DNA of 64,000 nucleotides, taken from positions 1 to 64,000 of the forward strand of contig NZ_JAUXVZ010000032.1 of the NCBI RefSeq assembly GCF_030680185.1. The letters run 5' to 3'. Below are positions 37,942 through 48,845 of this stretch, one piece after another (within the stretch, counting starts at the first letter, position 1; the number at the start of each line of letters is the position of its first letter). The notes beneath the pieces are model-generated. The model was not told where the DNA came from, ran no database searches, and saw nothing but the letters and a program-made list of their open reading frames with translations. Source of the stretch: Phenylobacterium sp. Its GTDB lineage: Bacteria; Pseudomonadota; Alphaproteobacteria; Caulobacterales; Caulobacteraceae. Made by a program: the position numbers and the translations under genes.

Positions 37942-38585
37942 TGGCCTGGACAAGAGACCAGATGGCCGCCCGGGCGGCCCGCGAACTGCAGGACGGCTTC
38001 TATGGGAACCTGGGCATCGGCATTCCGACCCTGGTGGCCAACTACATCCCCGAGGGCGTCGAGGTGACCCTGCAGAGCGAGAACGGCATGCTGGGCATGG
38101 GACCGTTTCCCTTCGAGGGGGAGGAGGACGCCGACCTGATCAACGCCGGCAAGCAGACCATCACCGAGCTCGCCGCATCCTCGTACTTCTCGTCGGCCGA
38201 CAGCTTCGCCATGATCCGTGGCGGCCATATCGACCTGTCCATCCTGGGCGCCATGCAGGTGGCCGCCAATGGCGACCTGGCCAACTGGATGGTGCCAGGC
38301 AAGATGGTCAAGGGGATGGGCGGGGCCATGGACCTGGTGGCGGGCGTCAAGCGCGTGGTCATCGTCATGGAGCACACCGAGAAGTCCGGCGCGCCCAAAC
38401 TGGTCAAGGCCTGTTCCCTGCCGCTCACCGGCCAGTCGGTGGTCGATCTCGTGGTGACCGACCTCGCCGTCTTCGAGGTGAACCGCGGGCGTTCGCCCTT
38501 GCGGCTCATCGAGCTGGCCGACGGGGTCACGCTAGACGAGGTTCGGGCCAAGACCGAGGCGTCTTTCGAGGCTGCTGCTGCGTAA
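37941..38585 (+). CDS. scoB: 3-oxoacid CoA-transferase subunit B
   Basis: [43 protein letters not shown] overlap with scoA. Confidence 0.92.
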   Translation: MAWTRDQMAARAARELQDGFYGNLGIGIPTLVANYIPEGVEVTLQSENGMLGMGPFPFEGEEDADLINAGKQTITELAASSYFSSADSFAMIRGGHIDLSILGAMQVAANGDLANWMVPGKMVKGMGGAMDLVAGVKRVVIVMEHTEKSGAPKLVKACSLPLTGQSVVDLVVTDLAVFEVNRGRSPLRLIELADGVTLDEVRAKTEASFEAAAA

Positions 38586-38636
38586 GGTTATCGGGGGCGT
38601 GACGGGGCGGCTGGCCCCCGCAATGAAGGACGCTCG

Positions 38637-39239
38637 ATGATGAAGACCCACACGCTCGCCGCCATGGTGCTTGCGCCCCTGGCCCTGGCCGCCGCCTCGG
38701 CGGCGCCCGCCCAGGCGCCCGCGGCCAGTCCTGGGCAGGCCACGGCGGTGTTCGCCGGCGGCTGCTTCTGGTCGGTGGAGCACGAACTGGAGCAGATCCC
38801 GGGCGTGATCGACGTGGTGGTCGGCTATGCCGGCGGCGCCAAGGCCAATCCCACCTATCGCAGCCATGACGGCCATCTGGAGGCGGTGCGGGTCACCTAT
38901 GATCCGACGCGGCTCAGCTATGAGCAACTGACCTCAGGCTTCTTCCGCCGCATCGACCCCACCGACCCCAATGGCCAGATCTGCGATCAGGGCCCGTCCT
39001 ATCGTACGGCGGTCTTCTACGCCTCCGGCGCTGAGCGCGACGCCGCCCAGAAGGTGAAGGCCCAGGTGGCCAAGGCCCTGGGCCAGACGGTGGCCACCGA
39101 GATCCGCCCCGCCGCCCGCTTCTGGATGGGCGAGACCTATCACCAGGACTATGCCGAGAAGAATCCCGGACGCTACCAGGCCTACAAGGTCGGCTGCGGG
39201 CGGGAGCGGGCGATCAAGGCGGTGTGGGCAGGCCGGTGA
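38637..39239 (+). CDS. msrA: peptide-methionine (S)-S-oxide reductase with signal peptide
   Basis: AVFAGGCFWSVEHELEQIPGV catalytic motif; signal peptide before it. Confidence 0.92.
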   Translation: MMKTHTLAAMVLAPLALAAASAAPAQAPAASPGQATAVFAGGCFWSVEHELEQIPGVIDVVVGYAGGAKANPTYRSHDGHLEAVRVTYDPTRLSYEQLTSGFFRRIDPTDPNGQICDQGPSYRTAVFYASGAERDAAQKVKAQVAKALGQTVATEIRPAARFWMGETYHQDYAEKNPGRYQAYKVGCGRERAIKAVWAGR

Positions 39240-40788
39240 TGGGATCGCGGGGCCTGGGCCGGTAGTCCTCGCCGATGAACATCTCGGCCCGGCGGCTGCG
39301 GTCGCGGTCGAGCCAGACATTGACGAATTCGGTCTCGCCGGTGCGGACGAAATCGGCCTTCATCTCGGGCGTGAAGTCGGGCTCCAGGCTCATGGCCAGG
39401 ACCCGCTCCCCCTCCGCGGCGCTGAGGGGATCGCTCGCCTCGGCCTGGTTCTGGGGATGGGCGGTGCGGACCCACATGCGCAAAGGCGCCGCGTCGGGGC
39501 GCGTGAAATAGTCCCGGCCGTAATAGGCCGCGGCGTTGAACATGAAGCGGTCGTCGACGGCGATGGCCGAGACCCGCAGATCGTGCATGGCGCGGTTGGT
39601 CATGGCCTCGGTCAGCTGGGACCAGCCCTTGGCGCGCTTGAAGCTGTTGGCCATGCCCGCCCGCTCGGCCAGGTCCGGCGATATGACGAAGGACAGGAAG
39701 AGGGCCGCAACGGCGCCCTGGGTCGCCAGGGCGGCGATGTACCAGCCCTTGGCCCGCCAGCGCAGCAGCCACGCGGCCACCAGGATCACCCCGGTGACAT
39801 AGCCGGCCGCGGCCCAGTTGGCGTTGGCCCGGCTGATCAGGGCCTGGAGCGTGACGATCAGGAAGACCGGGGCGGTGAAGCAGAGCAGCAGCAGGTCGGC
39901 TGGGGTGAGCCGCCGGCGCCAGGCCAACAGCCCCCCGCCGACCACCAGCACCACGAACGGGATCGGCCCGAACACCCCGAACTGCGAGCCGAGGAAGTCC
40001 AGCATCTCGCCAGGATGGAAGAGGCTGCCCGGGCTCCAGTTGGCGTTGGCTGCGGTGTGCTGAACGGTGGCGAAGCCATGGGCCGCGTTCCAGACCATAT
40101 TGGGCGCCAGCACCAGCAGCATCGCCCCAAGGGCCGCCGCCATCATCGGTGGGGACCAGATCTTGCGGGCGTCCCGGTCGAGGATCAGATGAAGCGCCAC
40201 CCCGATCAGGGCGTAGAGCGCCGCATACTTGGAAAGGAAGGCCAGGCCGAGGAGAGCACCGGCCCCCGCGGCCGCGACCAAACGTCGCCGTCCCTCCGCC
40301 TGCGGAAGATAAGCATAGAGGGCCAGGCCCCAGGTCAGGCAAGTCAGCAGCGGAGCGTCGGTCGCCACGACAGCCGATGACAGCTGCACCCCAGGCATCA
40401 CATGATAGAGGGCGCAGGCCGCCAGGGCGATCTGAGCGCCGTAAAGCCGGCGGGCCAGGACGAAGACGCCCAGCGCCGTCGTGGCCTGATACAGCGGCGC
40501 CGAAAGCCGCACCATAGGCTCGGTGTCGCCGGCCAGGGTGGTCGCCCATATGCTCCAGGCGATCATCGGAGGCTTTGAATAATAGCCAAAATCCAGCGTT
40601 CGGGACCAGAGCCAGTACTGGGCCTCATCCGGATAGAGCTCCAGCGGCGTGATGAAGATGGCCGCCAGACGGATCGCCGTCAGGGCTACGGTGATCCACA
40701 GGGCCATGCGCCAGGCGGCGAGGGCGGAGGGCGTAGCGGCGTCAGACAAGGGAGTCTCCGAGAACGGCGCAGAACATTGCTCGCCCAA
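39214..40788 (-). CDS. ArnT-like glycosyltransferase (GT39/PMT family), multi-TM
   Basis: YPDEAQYWLWSRTLDFGYYSKPPMIAWSI motif; hydrophobic repeats; real start may be the TTG at 40749. Confidence 0.85.
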   Translation of the reverse strand: MGEQCSAPFSETPLSDAATPSALAAWRMALWITVALTAIRLAAIFITPLELYPDEAQYWLWSRTLDFGYYSKPPMIAWSIWATTLAGDTEPMVRLSAPLYQATTALGVFVLARRLYGAQIALAACALYHVMPGVQLSSAVVATDAPLLTCLTWGLALYAYLPQAEGRRRLVAAAGAGALLGLAFLSKYAALYALIGVALHLILDRDARKIWSPPMMAAALGAMLLVLAPNMVWNAAHGFATVQHTAANANWSPGSLFHPGEMLDFLGSQFGVFGPIPFVVLVVGGGLLAWRRRLTPADLLLLCFTAPVFLIVTLQALISRANANWAAAGYVTGVILVAAWLLRWRAKGWYIAALATQGAVAALFLSFVISPDLAERAGMANSFKRAKGWSQLTEAMTNRAMHDLRVSAIAVDDRFMFNAAAYYGRDYFTRPDAAPLRMWVRTAHPQNQAEASDPLSAAEGERVLAMSLEPDFTPEMKADFVRTGETEFVNVWLDRDRSRRAEMFIGEDYRPRPRDPITGLPTPP

Positions 40789-40957
40789 GAGGCGATATAG
40801 TGGACCGGGCGCCCGCGGGTGTGGCGCCGCAACAACAGGTCGCCCTCGTCATAAATCCATCACCAACAAGCCCGAAAGTTGCCTGTATAGACCGCCGGAC
40901 TTCGGAGCGCTTGTGCGTTCGCCCGCTCCGATTCTCGACTGAGAGGGGAATCTCACA

Positions 40958-43900
40958 ATGACGTCTATGAAGCGGCTCGCCAGCGGCGCGGCTCTTACGG
41001 CGCTCGTCTGCGCCATGAGCACCGCCGTCTACGCGCAGGAAACCACCGCGGCGATCCGCGGTGAAGTCATCACCGAGGCGGGGGCCCCGGTCGGAAACGC
41101 CACGGTCACCGTGGTGCACACGCCGTCCAACACTCGTTCGGTTACTTCAAGTAACGCCCAGGGCGTGTTTGACGCCCGCGGCCTGCGGGTCGGCGGTCCG
41201 TACACCGTCACGGTGGTGGCTCCGGGCTACGGCGAGCGCACCTCGGAAAACGTGTTCCTGACCCAGGGCGAAACGACCCGCCTGAATTTCGATCTTTTCT
41301 CGGAAGTGTCCGAACTCGTCGTCACCGCGACCCCGGGCGAAACCAGCACCGGCGTCCGCCGGGTGCTCGACGAGACCGATATCCAAAGCGTTGTCTCGGT
41401 CACCCGCGACATCCGCGATCTGGCCCGCCGCAGCCCGCTTGTGACCCAGAACACCCGCGGCGACGGCGGCATCTCGATCGCCGGCTCCAACCCGCGTAAC
41501 AACCGCATCACCATCGACGGCGCCCAGGCCCAGGACGACTTCGGCCTGAACACCGGCGGCACGCCCACCCGTCGCGGCCCGATCTCGCTGGATGCGGTCG
41601 AGCAGTTCACCGTCGACGCGGTTCCGGTCGATGTCGAGAACGGCGACTTCTCCGGCGGCGCCCTCGACGTCGTGCTGAAGTCGGGCGGTAATGACTTCCA
41701 CGGCAGTCTGTTCGTCAACTATCTGAATGACGGCATGGTCGGCCGCTCGATCCGAGGCAATGACATCCCCTCGCAGGTCAGCCAGAACAACTGGGGCGCC
41801 TTCCTCTCCGGCCCGATCTGGCAGGACCGCGTCTTCTTCGCCGCCTCCTACGAAATCTATGAGTCGACCGACACGACCTCCACCGGTCCAGAGGGCGCGG
41901 GCTTCGCCAACTCCGTGCGTGGCGTCAATCAGGCCCTGATCGACCAGGTCACCGGCATCTTTAACGCCAACTACGCCACCGAGTTTGACGTCGGCACGAT
42001 CGCCCGCACCAAGCCGATCCTGGATGAGAAGTACTCGTTCAAGATCGACGCCAACCTGACCGACCGCCACCGTCTGGCCCTGACGGCGCGCTACGCCCTG
42101 TCGGAAGTTGTTCAGCGCACCAACATCACCACCTCCACCGCGGGTCTCGACTCCCAGTGGTACCTGACCGGTGAAGAGGACTATTCCTACACCGGCGAGC
42201 TGAACTCCGACTGGACCGACACCTTCTCCACCCAGCTGCGCGTCACCATGCGCGACTATGAGCGTCGTCAGTTGCCGCCCTCGGGCCAGGAGTTCTCCGA
42301 CGTCCAGGTCTGCCTTGCGCCCACCAGCGGCGGTTCGGCCACCACCTGCGACCTCGCCGGTGCCGCGAACCCCTCGATCCTGCGGTTTGGCCCGGACGAA
42401 TTCCGTCACGCCAATGAACTGGCCACTGACAACCTGACGGTACAGCTCAAGGGCGAATGGGCCCTGGGCGATCACCTGCTGAAGTTCGGCTTCTCCACCC
42501 AGGAGCAGGAGATCTTCAACATCTTCATCCCAACGCAGGATGGTCAGTACTACTTCGACTCCATCGCCGACTTCGCGGCCGGCCGGGCCAGCCGTCTGCG
42601 TTACACCGACGCCATCGGCAGCCTTACGACGACGGACGCCGCCGCGGCCCTGAAGTATCGCCTGAACTCGGTGTTCTTCCAGGACACCTACGACGTCACC
42701 CCGAACCTGACGGTCGCGGCCGGTCTGCGCTATGACTGGTACACCAACGACGACGCGCCGCCGCTGAACGTCAACTTCCTCGCCCGCAACGGCTATTCCA
42801 ACCAAGCCACCTATGATGGCCGCAGCGTGATGATGCCGCGGGTCTCCATCGACTGGAGGGCCACCGATCGCCTGAAAATTCGCGTCGGCGGCGGGCTGTT
42901 CTCGGGCGGCGTGCCCGACGTGCTGGCCTCTAACTCCTACGGCGGCGGCGCGGGCTTCCTGACGTCGGGCGTGGACATCCAGCGTACCGCTACGGGCACC
43001 TTCATCGAGACGACCGGCACCCCGGGCTTCTCGCAGAGCATCGGCGCTTCGGCCCTGGACCTGTCCCGGACCAATCCGCAGACCTTCTATGACATCCCCG
43101 CTGCGGTTCGCGCCTTCCAGGGGGGCGGCTCAGCGTCTCCCACCACCGAAGTGGCCGCCTTCGCGCCGGGCTTCCAGTTCCCCTCGGACTGGAAGGTGTT
43201 CCTGAACGCTCAGTACGAGCTGTGGGACGGGTGGAACCTGGGTCTCGACGTGGTCGGCACCAAGGTGCGCAACGGCCTCTATGTCCGCGACACCCGCGCC
43301 AATCCGCTCATCGTGAACGGCGTCGCCCAGTTCACGCCGGACGGCCGCATCCGTTATGACGGCGTCGGCGGCACGGCGGCGCAACGGGCTGCGGCGGGCA
43401 TCTCGTCGCAAAACCTGGGTTCGGCCCGCGACCTCGTCATCTTCAACACCGACGAGGGCGAGGGCCTGGTGGCCGCGGTCTCGCTTCAGAAGTCCTTCGA
43501 CTTCGGCCTCGATGTTGTCGGTAGCTATACCTACCAGAACATCGACGACTTCTCGTCGTCCCTGCGGTTCAGCTCGACCCAGAGCTCGAGCTACCAGTCC
43601 CCGGCTGGCCAGGATCCGAACGAGCCGGCCTATGGCTCCTCGTACGAAGAGATCGAGCACAGCTTCAAGTTCCAGGCGAGCTATGCCCGCACGTTCCTGT
43701 GGGACCTGGAGACCCGCGCCACCCTGTTCGCCGAAAAGCGCTCCGGTCGCGGCACCACCTTCACCATGGGCGATCTGACCTCGGGCCGCGGTCCGGTGTT
43801 TGGCGTCAACCGCGGAACCAACCACCTGCTCTACGTGCCGGACATGTCGGGCAGCGGCGGGACGAGCGGCCTTGACTATGGCCTGGTGAGCTTTGCCGAC

Positions 43901-44311
43901 GCCGCTACCCGGGACAACTTCATCCAAGCGGTGCAGCAGTTCGGCCTGCCGCAGGACCAGATCGTTCCCAAGGGCTACTATCAGAATGACGACATCCATA
44001 TCGTCGATCTGCAGCTCAGCCAGGAACTGCCCGCCTATTTCTCTGGGCACAAGTTCCGGCTCGTCCTCGACTTCCAGAATGTTCTCAACATGCTGAACGA
44101 CGAGTGGGGCATCGTTGAGGAGTACACCGACGTCAACAACCTGGTCAGCGTCAGCTGCGCCACCGCGGCCGGGGCCGCTGTGGCCGCTGGTGATCCGACC
44201 TGCGCCCGTTATCGCTACTCCAACTTCAACGCCAACGGGCTTCGCGAGAACATCGACAACAACGGCAAGTCGCTCTGGGCGATCCAGGTCGGTCTTCGCT
44301 ACCAGTTCTGA
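40958..44311 (+). CDS. TonB-dependent receptor with N-terminal carboxypeptidase-like regulatory domain
   Basis: Signal peptide; AAIRGEVITEAGAPVGNATVTVVHTPSN; plug domain; C-terminal LWAIQVGLRYQF. Confidence 0.9.
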   Translation: MTSMKRLASGAALTALVCAMSTAVYAQETTAAIRGEVITEAGAPVGNATVTVVHTPSNTRSVTSSNAQGVFDARGLRVGGPYTVTVVAPGYGERTSENVFLTQGETTRLNFDLFSEVSELVVTATPGETSTGVRRVLDETDIQSVVSVTRDIRDLARRSPLVTQNTRGDGGISIAGSNPRNNRITIDGAQAQDDFGLNTGGTPTRRGPISLDAVEQFTVDAVPVDVENGDFSGGALDVVLKSGGNDFHGSLFVNYLNDGMVGRSIRGNDIPSQVSQNNWGAFLSGPIWQDRVFFAASYEIYESTDTTSTGPEGAGFANSVRGVNQALIDQVTGIFNANYATEFDVGTIARTKPILDEKYSFKIDANLTDRHRLALTARYALSEVVQRTNITTSTAGLDSQWYLTGEEDYSYTGELNSDWTDTFSTQLRVTMRDYERRQLPPSGQEFSDVQVCLAPTSGGSATTCDLAGAANPSILRFGPDEFRHANELATDNLTVQLKGEWALGDHLLKFGFSTQEQEIFNIFIPTQDGQYYFDSIADFAAGRASRLRYTDAIGSLTTTDAAAALKYRLNSVFFQDTYDVTPNLTVAAGLRYDWYTNDDAPPLNVNFLARNGYSNQATYDGRSVMMPRVSIDWRATDRLKIRVGGGLFSGGVPDVLASNSYGGGAGFLTSGVDIQRTATGTFIETTGTPGFSQSIGASALDLSRTNPQTFYDIPAAVRAFQGGGSASPTTEVAAFAPGFQFPSDWKVFLNAQYELWDGWNLGLDVVGTKVRNGLYVRDTRANPLIVNGVAQFTPDGRIRYDGVGGTAAQRAAAGISSQNLGSARDLVIFNTDEGEGLVAAVSLQKSFDFGLDVVGSYTYQNIDDFSSSLRFSSTQSSSYQSPAGQDPNEPAYGSSYEEIEHSFKFQASYARTFLWDLETRATLFAEKRSGRGTTFTMGDLTSGRGPVFGVNRGTNHLLYVPDMSGSGGTSGLDYGLVSFADAATRDNFIQAVQQFGLPQDQIVPKGYYQNDDIHIVDLQLSQELPAYFSGHKFRLVLDFQNVLNMLNDEWGIVEEYTDVNNLVSVSCATAAGAAVAAGDPTCARYRYSNFNANGLRENIDNNGKSLWAIQVGLRYQF

Positions 44312-44335
44312 TCAGAGGGTTCTGACCAGACGGAA

Positions 44336-44363
44336 GGGGCGGCTCTCGGGCCGCCCCTTTTTT
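44336..44363 (+). terminator. Rho-independent terminator
   Basis: GGGGCGGC-TCTCGG-GCCGCCCC + TTTTTT. Confidence 0.88.
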
Positions 44364-44466
44364 GTTGTGCCGCGATCCTGCGGCCATGCTTGACCTGCGG
44401 GCGGGGTGCGCCCATCTGCGCCGGTTCTGTATGATCGGCCGCGCAGCCGAACCTGGGGAAACGTCC

Positions 44467-45471
44467 ATGAGCCTTGTCGTTCCAGCCGAATGGGCGCCGC
44501 ATCGGGCCATGTGGCTGGGCTTTCCCAGCCACGAGGCGCTGTGGGGCGAGGACTACGCCCAGGCCCAGGCCGAGGCAGCCGCCCTGGCCCGCGCCATGGC
44601 CGGTCCGGGGCAGGAGACGGTGCGCCTGATGACCGGCTCGCCAGACGGCGAGGCCGCTGCCCGCCGGATGCTGGGCGACGTGGCGGGGATCGAGATCGTC
44701 GCCGGCGCCTTCGGCGATATCTGGCTGCGGGATACCGGTCCGATCTTCGCCCGCGACGGGGACGGCTTCAGCGCCCGGGGCTTCCGCTTCAATGGCTGGG
44801 GCGGCAAGTATGTCTATCCGCACGACGAGACCGTGGCCGGCCAGATCGCCGACCATGCCGGCGTGCCGCTGGCCGCCAACGACTTCATCCTGGAAGGCGG
44901 CGCCCTGGACCACGACGGTTTCGGCACGGTGCTGACCACCGGACAGTGCCTGCTGAACCCCAACCGCAATCCCGGCTGGAGCGCCGACGCCGCTGAGGCG
45001 GCGCTGGCCGAGGCGCTGGGGGTCCGCAAGACCCTCTGGCTGGGCGAAGGCCTGCAGAACGACCATACCGACGGCCATGTGGACAACCTCGCCCGCTTCG
45101 TCGCGCCGGGCGTTGTGGTCTGTCCGGTGGCTTTCGGGCGGGGCGATCCGAACATGGACGCCTATGACGACGCCGCGCGGCGCCTGGCCGGCATGGCCGA
45201 CGCCCGCGGAGAGGCGCTGAAGGTGGTGCGCATTCCCTCGCCGGGCTGGATCGAAAGCGCCGACGGCGACTATGTGCCGGCCTCGCACATGAACTTCATC
45301 ATCACCAATGGGGCGGTGATCGTGCCGACCTATGCGCAGCGTCCGGGCGAGATGGCCATCCAGGCCCTGGAGACCGTCTTCCCCGACCACAAGGTGATCG
45401 GCCTGCCCTCCGCCGCCATCCTCACCGGCGGCGGCTCCTTCCACTGCATCACCCAGCAGGAGCCCGCCTGA
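44467..45471 (+). CDS. aguA: agmatine deiminase
   Basis: PAEWAPHRAMWLGFPSH, DIWLRDTGPIFA, FNGWGGKY, EGGALDHDGFGTVL, HTDGHVDN. Confidence 0.92.
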   Translation: MSLVVPAEWAPHRAMWLGFPSHEALWGEDYAQAQAEAAALARAMAGPGQETVRLMTGSPDGEAAARRMLGDVAGIEIVAGAFGDIWLRDTGPIFARDGDGFSARGFRFNGWGGKYVYPHDETVAGQIADHAGVPLAANDFILEGGALDHDGFGTVLTTGQCLLNPNRNPGWSADAAEAALAEALGVRKTLWLGEGLQNDHTDGHVDNLARFVAPGVVVCPVAFGRGDPNMDAYDDAARRLAGMADARGEALKVVRIPSPGWIESADGDYVPASHMNFIITNGAVIVPTYAQRPGEMAIQALETVFPDHKVIGLPSAAILTGGGSFHCITQQEPA

Positions 45472-46349
45472 TGGCCCGCATCATCAAGGTCGCCGCCATC
45501 CAGACCGCCTATGGCCTGGACCTGGACGCCAACATCAAGAAGACCGCCGATTTCATCCGCGAGGCCGCCGGCCAGGGCGCCCAGGTGGTCCTGCCGTCCG
45601 AGCTGTTCCAGGGGCCGTATTTCTGCGTCACCCAGGAGGAGCACTGGTTCGCCACCGCCCATCCCTGGCGCGAGCACCCTTGCGTCACCGCGCTGGCGCC
45701 GCTGGCGGCCGAGCTCGGGATCGTCCTGCCGATCTCGATCTATGAGCGCGAAGGCCCGCACTACTTCAACAGCGTGGTGCTGATCGACGCCGACGGCTCG
45801 CCCATGGGCGTCTATCGCAAGAGCCATATCCCCGACGGCCCAGGCTATCAGGAGAAGTACTATTTCCGCCCCGGCGACACCGGCTTCCGCGTCTGGGACA
45901 CCCGGTTCGGCAAGGTCGGCGTCGGCATCTGCTGGGACCAGTGGTACCCCGAGGCCGCCCGGGCCATGGCCCTGATGGGCGCCGAGGTGCTGTTCTATCC
46001 GACCGCCATCGGCTCCGAGCCCCATGACGAGACCCTGGACACCGCCGCCCCCTGGCGGCGCGCCATGCAGGGACATGCAGTCTCCAACGTGATCCCGGTG
46101 GTGGGCGCAAACCGCACCGGCTTTGAGCCCTGGGAAAACTATCCCGGCGGCGGCCAGCGGTTCTACGGCTCGTCCTTCATCGCCGATCACCGCGGGGACT
46201 TGGTCGCCGAATTCGGCGCCAATGATGAGGGCGTGCTGGCGGCCGAGTTCGATCTGGATTTCCTGGCCACCCACCGCGCCGCCTGGGGCTTTTTCCGGGA
46301 TCGCCGCACCGACCTCTACGGCGCCCTGGCCGGTCCTCGCCCGGTTTGA
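45471..46349 (+). CDS. aguB: N-carbamoylputrescine amidase
   Basis: Nitrilase fold: VVLPSELFQGPYFC, YRKSHIPDGPGYQEKYYF, VGICWDQWYPEAAR. Confidence 0.92.
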   Translation: MARIIKVAAIQTAYGLDLDANIKKTADFIREAAGQGAQVVLPSELFQGPYFCVTQEEHWFATAHPWREHPCVTALAPLAAELGIVLPISIYEREGPHYFNSVVLIDADGSPMGVYRKSHIPDGPGYQEKYYFRPGDTGFRVWDTRFGKVGVGICWDQWYPEAARAMALMGAEVLFYPTAIGSEPHDETLDTAAPWRRAMQGHAVSNVIPVVGANRTGFEPWENYPGGGQRFYGSSFIADHRGDLVAEFGANDEGVLAAEFDLDFLATHRAAWGFFRDRRTDLYGALAGPRPV

Positions 46350-46387
46350 CGCTTGGCGCCGGCCCGATCACAGGCCTAGGTTCGCCC

Positions 46388-46915
46388 ATGATCGAGACCG
46401 AGCGGCTCATTCTGCGCCGATGGCGCGAGGACGACCGGCCGGCCTTCCGGGCGATCTGCGCCGATCCTCAGGTGATGGACTGGCTGGGCGGCGTGCTGAC
46501 CCCGGACGAGGCCGACCAGCGGCTGACGCGGGTCGAGGAGACCTTCGATCGCCTGGGCTATGGTCGGTTCTGCCTCGAGCGTCGATCCGACGGCCGGGTG
46601 CTGGGCTGGTGCGGCGTCATGCCCGCTCATGAGAGCCAGCCTATCGCCGGCACGCCCGAGATCGGCTGGCGGCTGATCCCTGAGGTCTGGGACCAGGGCT
46701 ACGCCACCGAAGCCGCCGCCGCGGCTCTGGCCGACGCCTTCGGGCGGGTGGGGCTGACGGAGGTCTGGGCCTATACCAGCCCGCACAATCTCCGCTCGCA
46801 GGCGGTCATGGTCCGGCTGCGCCTGGCGCGCCGCCCGGACCTCGACTTCGAGAACCCCAACCTTCCGCCGGGTGACCCCTTCAGGTCCGCCCGGGTCTGG
46901 GTGGCCAAGCCTTAG
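46388..46915 (+). CDS. GNAT family N-acetyltransferase
   Basis: ETERLILRRWREDDRPAF; EVWDQGYATEAAAALADAF. Confidence 0.87.
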   Translation: MIETERLILRRWREDDRPAFRAICADPQVMDWLGGVLTPDEADQRLTRVEETFDRLGYGRFCLERRSDGRVLGWCGVMPAHESQPIAGTPEIGWRLIPEVWDQGYATEAAAAALADAFGRVGLTEVWAYTSPHNLRSQAVMVRLRLARRPDLDFENPNLPPGDPFRSARVWVAKP

Positions 46916-47703
46916 GCGTCGCAGCCCGAAGGCGGCGCCTTCAGCCGGGCCACCTCGCGGCGGGCCTTTTCCATGTCGGCGCGGAATTCGGGCTCTGCCC
47001 GCATGCGCGCGACCATGGCCGCAGCCAGGTCTCGGCCAGCTTCCACGTCGCTGGGATAGTGCATGCCGCAGATGACTCGCGACTCGCCCATCTCCTTGCC
47101 GGCCTCCAGCAGGGGGCCGGCCTTGTCGGGCGCCAGCTCCACCAGGATGAGCGCCCAGGCCCAGCCGGTCATGGAGTGGCCGGAAGGGTAGGAGGCGTTG
47201 ATCTCCATCCAGGGGGCGCGGGGCACGCAGATCGGCTTGTCGTTGCCGATCAGCGGGCGCAGCCGGGCGTAGTGATCCTTGGCCGGTGTGCTGACCGTGC
47301 GGACGTCCTGCTCGGCCCGCTCCAGGATGTGGGCGGTGACCGGCGTGGAGTCAGGGCTGATGTCCAGGCCGGCGGCGCAGGCATAGCCCTTCAGCGCCTT
47401 GCCGCCCCAGAGGTCGGCGTCGGCGGCGGCCTTGGCCCAGCGGGCCGTGCCTTCCAGGGATCTGGTTTCTTCGAAGCGCTGGGCGTCGGCGCGGCCGCGG
47501 GGGCTGTCGGGCGCTGGCGGCGGACCGATGAGCGCCACGCCGTCGATGTCGGCCGCGGTCAGATAGCCGTCGATCTCCGGGGGGACGAAGTCAGGGCTGT
47601 TGGGTTCGGCGAGGGTGGTCGGCGCGTGGGCCGGGGCCGCGGCGCAGGCCGATAGTCCGGCGGCGAAGGCGAGGGCGGCCAAGGCGGGATGCATACGGAT
47701 CAT
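46912..47703 (-). CDS. PAP2-type class A acid phosphatase
   Basis: YARLRPLIGNDKPIC, YPSGHSMTGWAWALILVELAP, ESRVICGMHYPSDVEAGRDLA. Confidence 0.9.
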   Translation of the reverse strand: MIRMHPALAALAFAAGLSACAAAPAHAPTTLAEPNSPDFVPPEIDGYLTAADIDGVALIGPPPAPDSPRGRADAQRFEETRSLEGTARWAKAAADADLWGGKALKGYACAAGLDISPDSTPVTAHILERAEQDVRTVSTPAKDHYARLRPLIGNDKPICVPRAPWMEINASYPSGHSMTGWAWALILVELAPDKAGPLLEAGKEMGESRVICGMHYPSDVEAGRDLAAAMVARMRAEPEFRADMEKARREVARLKAPPSGCDA

Positions 47704-47759
47704 CGGCCCTCTCTAGAACGGCTCCCCGCGCGGGGGAACCGTTCCGAGCAGGGTTTGGC

Positions 47760-48647
47760 CTAACGAAGGACGGCCAGACCGTTTTTGATCACCGTGGCGT
47801 TGCGGTCCTTCACGCGCGCCTCAAAGCTGATCTCCTTGCCGTCCTTCCAGATGTCCACCGTGATGGTGTCACCGGGGAAGACCGGCGCCGAGAACCGGGC
47901 CTGGTGGCTCTTGATCTGGTCGGGATCGAAGTCGGTGACCGCCTGCAGGATGGCCCGGCAGGTGATGCCGTAGGTGCACAGACCGTGCAGGATCGGGCGC
48001 GGGAAGCCCGAGCGCTTGGCCGAGTCCGGGTCGGAGTGCAGGGGGTTGCGGTCGCCGTTCAGGCGATAGAGCAGGGCCTGATCCTCACGGGTGGTGAAAT
48101 CCACCGACATGTCCGGCGCGCGCTCCGGCACCTTGTGCGGCTCGGGGGCGCCTTCGGTGGGGCCGCCGAAGCCGCCATCCCCACGGGCGAAGGTGGAGGA
48201 GGTCAGGGTGGCGACCTTTTCGCCGTTCTCATCGGTCCAGACCGATTCGTTGATGACGACCGCGCCCTTGTCCTTGCCCTTGTCATAGGCGCCGACCGTG
48301 CGGCCCTCGACGGTGAAGGTGCCCTTGGTGGGCAGAGGCTTGTGCAGCTCGACCTTCTGCTCGCCATGGACGACCATCAGGAAGTTGATCTGGCTGGGGC
48401 GGTGGCCCTCGGGCATCTGCGGGGCGGGGCCGGCATTGGCTGCGGCCCGGGCGCCGGCGGCGAGAACGGTGGCGGCGGTCGGAATGACCTTGAGATTCTT
48501 CTCGTAGACGAAGGGAAGCTCCGTCTCGTTCATCGGGTCCTGGCCCATGCCGACGCCCAGGGCGTAGAGCATCACGTCCTTGTCGCCATAGGTGAAGGTG
48601 CGCGGGGCGGTGCGCTGGTCGAGAATGTCGGGATAAAAGATAGGCAT
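47760..48647 (-). CDS. MaoC-like acyl dehydratase (2-enoyl-CoA hydratase type)
   Basis: LLYRLNGDRNPLHSDPDSAKRSGFPRPILHGLCTYGITCRAIL hot-dog hydratase motif. Confidence 0.9.
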   Translation of the reverse strand: MPIFYPDILDQRTAPRTFTYGDKDVMLYALGVGMGQDPMNETELPFVYEKNLKVIPTAATVLAAGARAAANAGPAPQMPEGHRPSQINFLMVVHGEQKVELHKPLPTKGTFTVEGRTVGAYDKGKDKGAVVINESVWTDENGEKVATLTSSTFARGDGGFGGPTEGAPEPHKVPERAPDMSVDFTTREDQALLYRLNGDRNPLHSDPDSAKRSGFPRPILHGLCTYGITCRAILQAVTDFDPDQIKSHQARFSAPVFPGDTITVDIWKDGKEISFEARVKDRNATVIKNGLAVLR

Positions 48648-48845
48648 GTTGAAATCGTTCCTCCGGAGCCCGCTCAAGGATGGGGCTGCTCTTCTATGGG
48701 TCTGATTGAACCGGCACTGAGGCTGCGACGCAAGCATCCCTCCTGGGATTTGCCGCCCTTGCCGTGATCGGTTAGAAGCGCCCGACCGTTCCGCGCGGGT
48801 CCGCAAGGGGCTCCGTCGGACACCCGAATTCCTCGAAGGTTTCTT

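Noticed and set aside
39151-40380. 409-aa plus-strand ORF
   Set aside because: Antisense to the ArnT-like glycosyltransferase; no domain evidence.
41147-42805. 552-aa minus-strand ORF inside the TonB receptor gene
   Set aside because: Antisense shadow ORF; Gly/Val/Arg-rich with no family features.
44460-44483. AACG...GTTCC (SigT-like) near aguA start
   Set aside because: Spacer is 15 nt, outside the 16/17 rule, and it would transcribe away from aguA.
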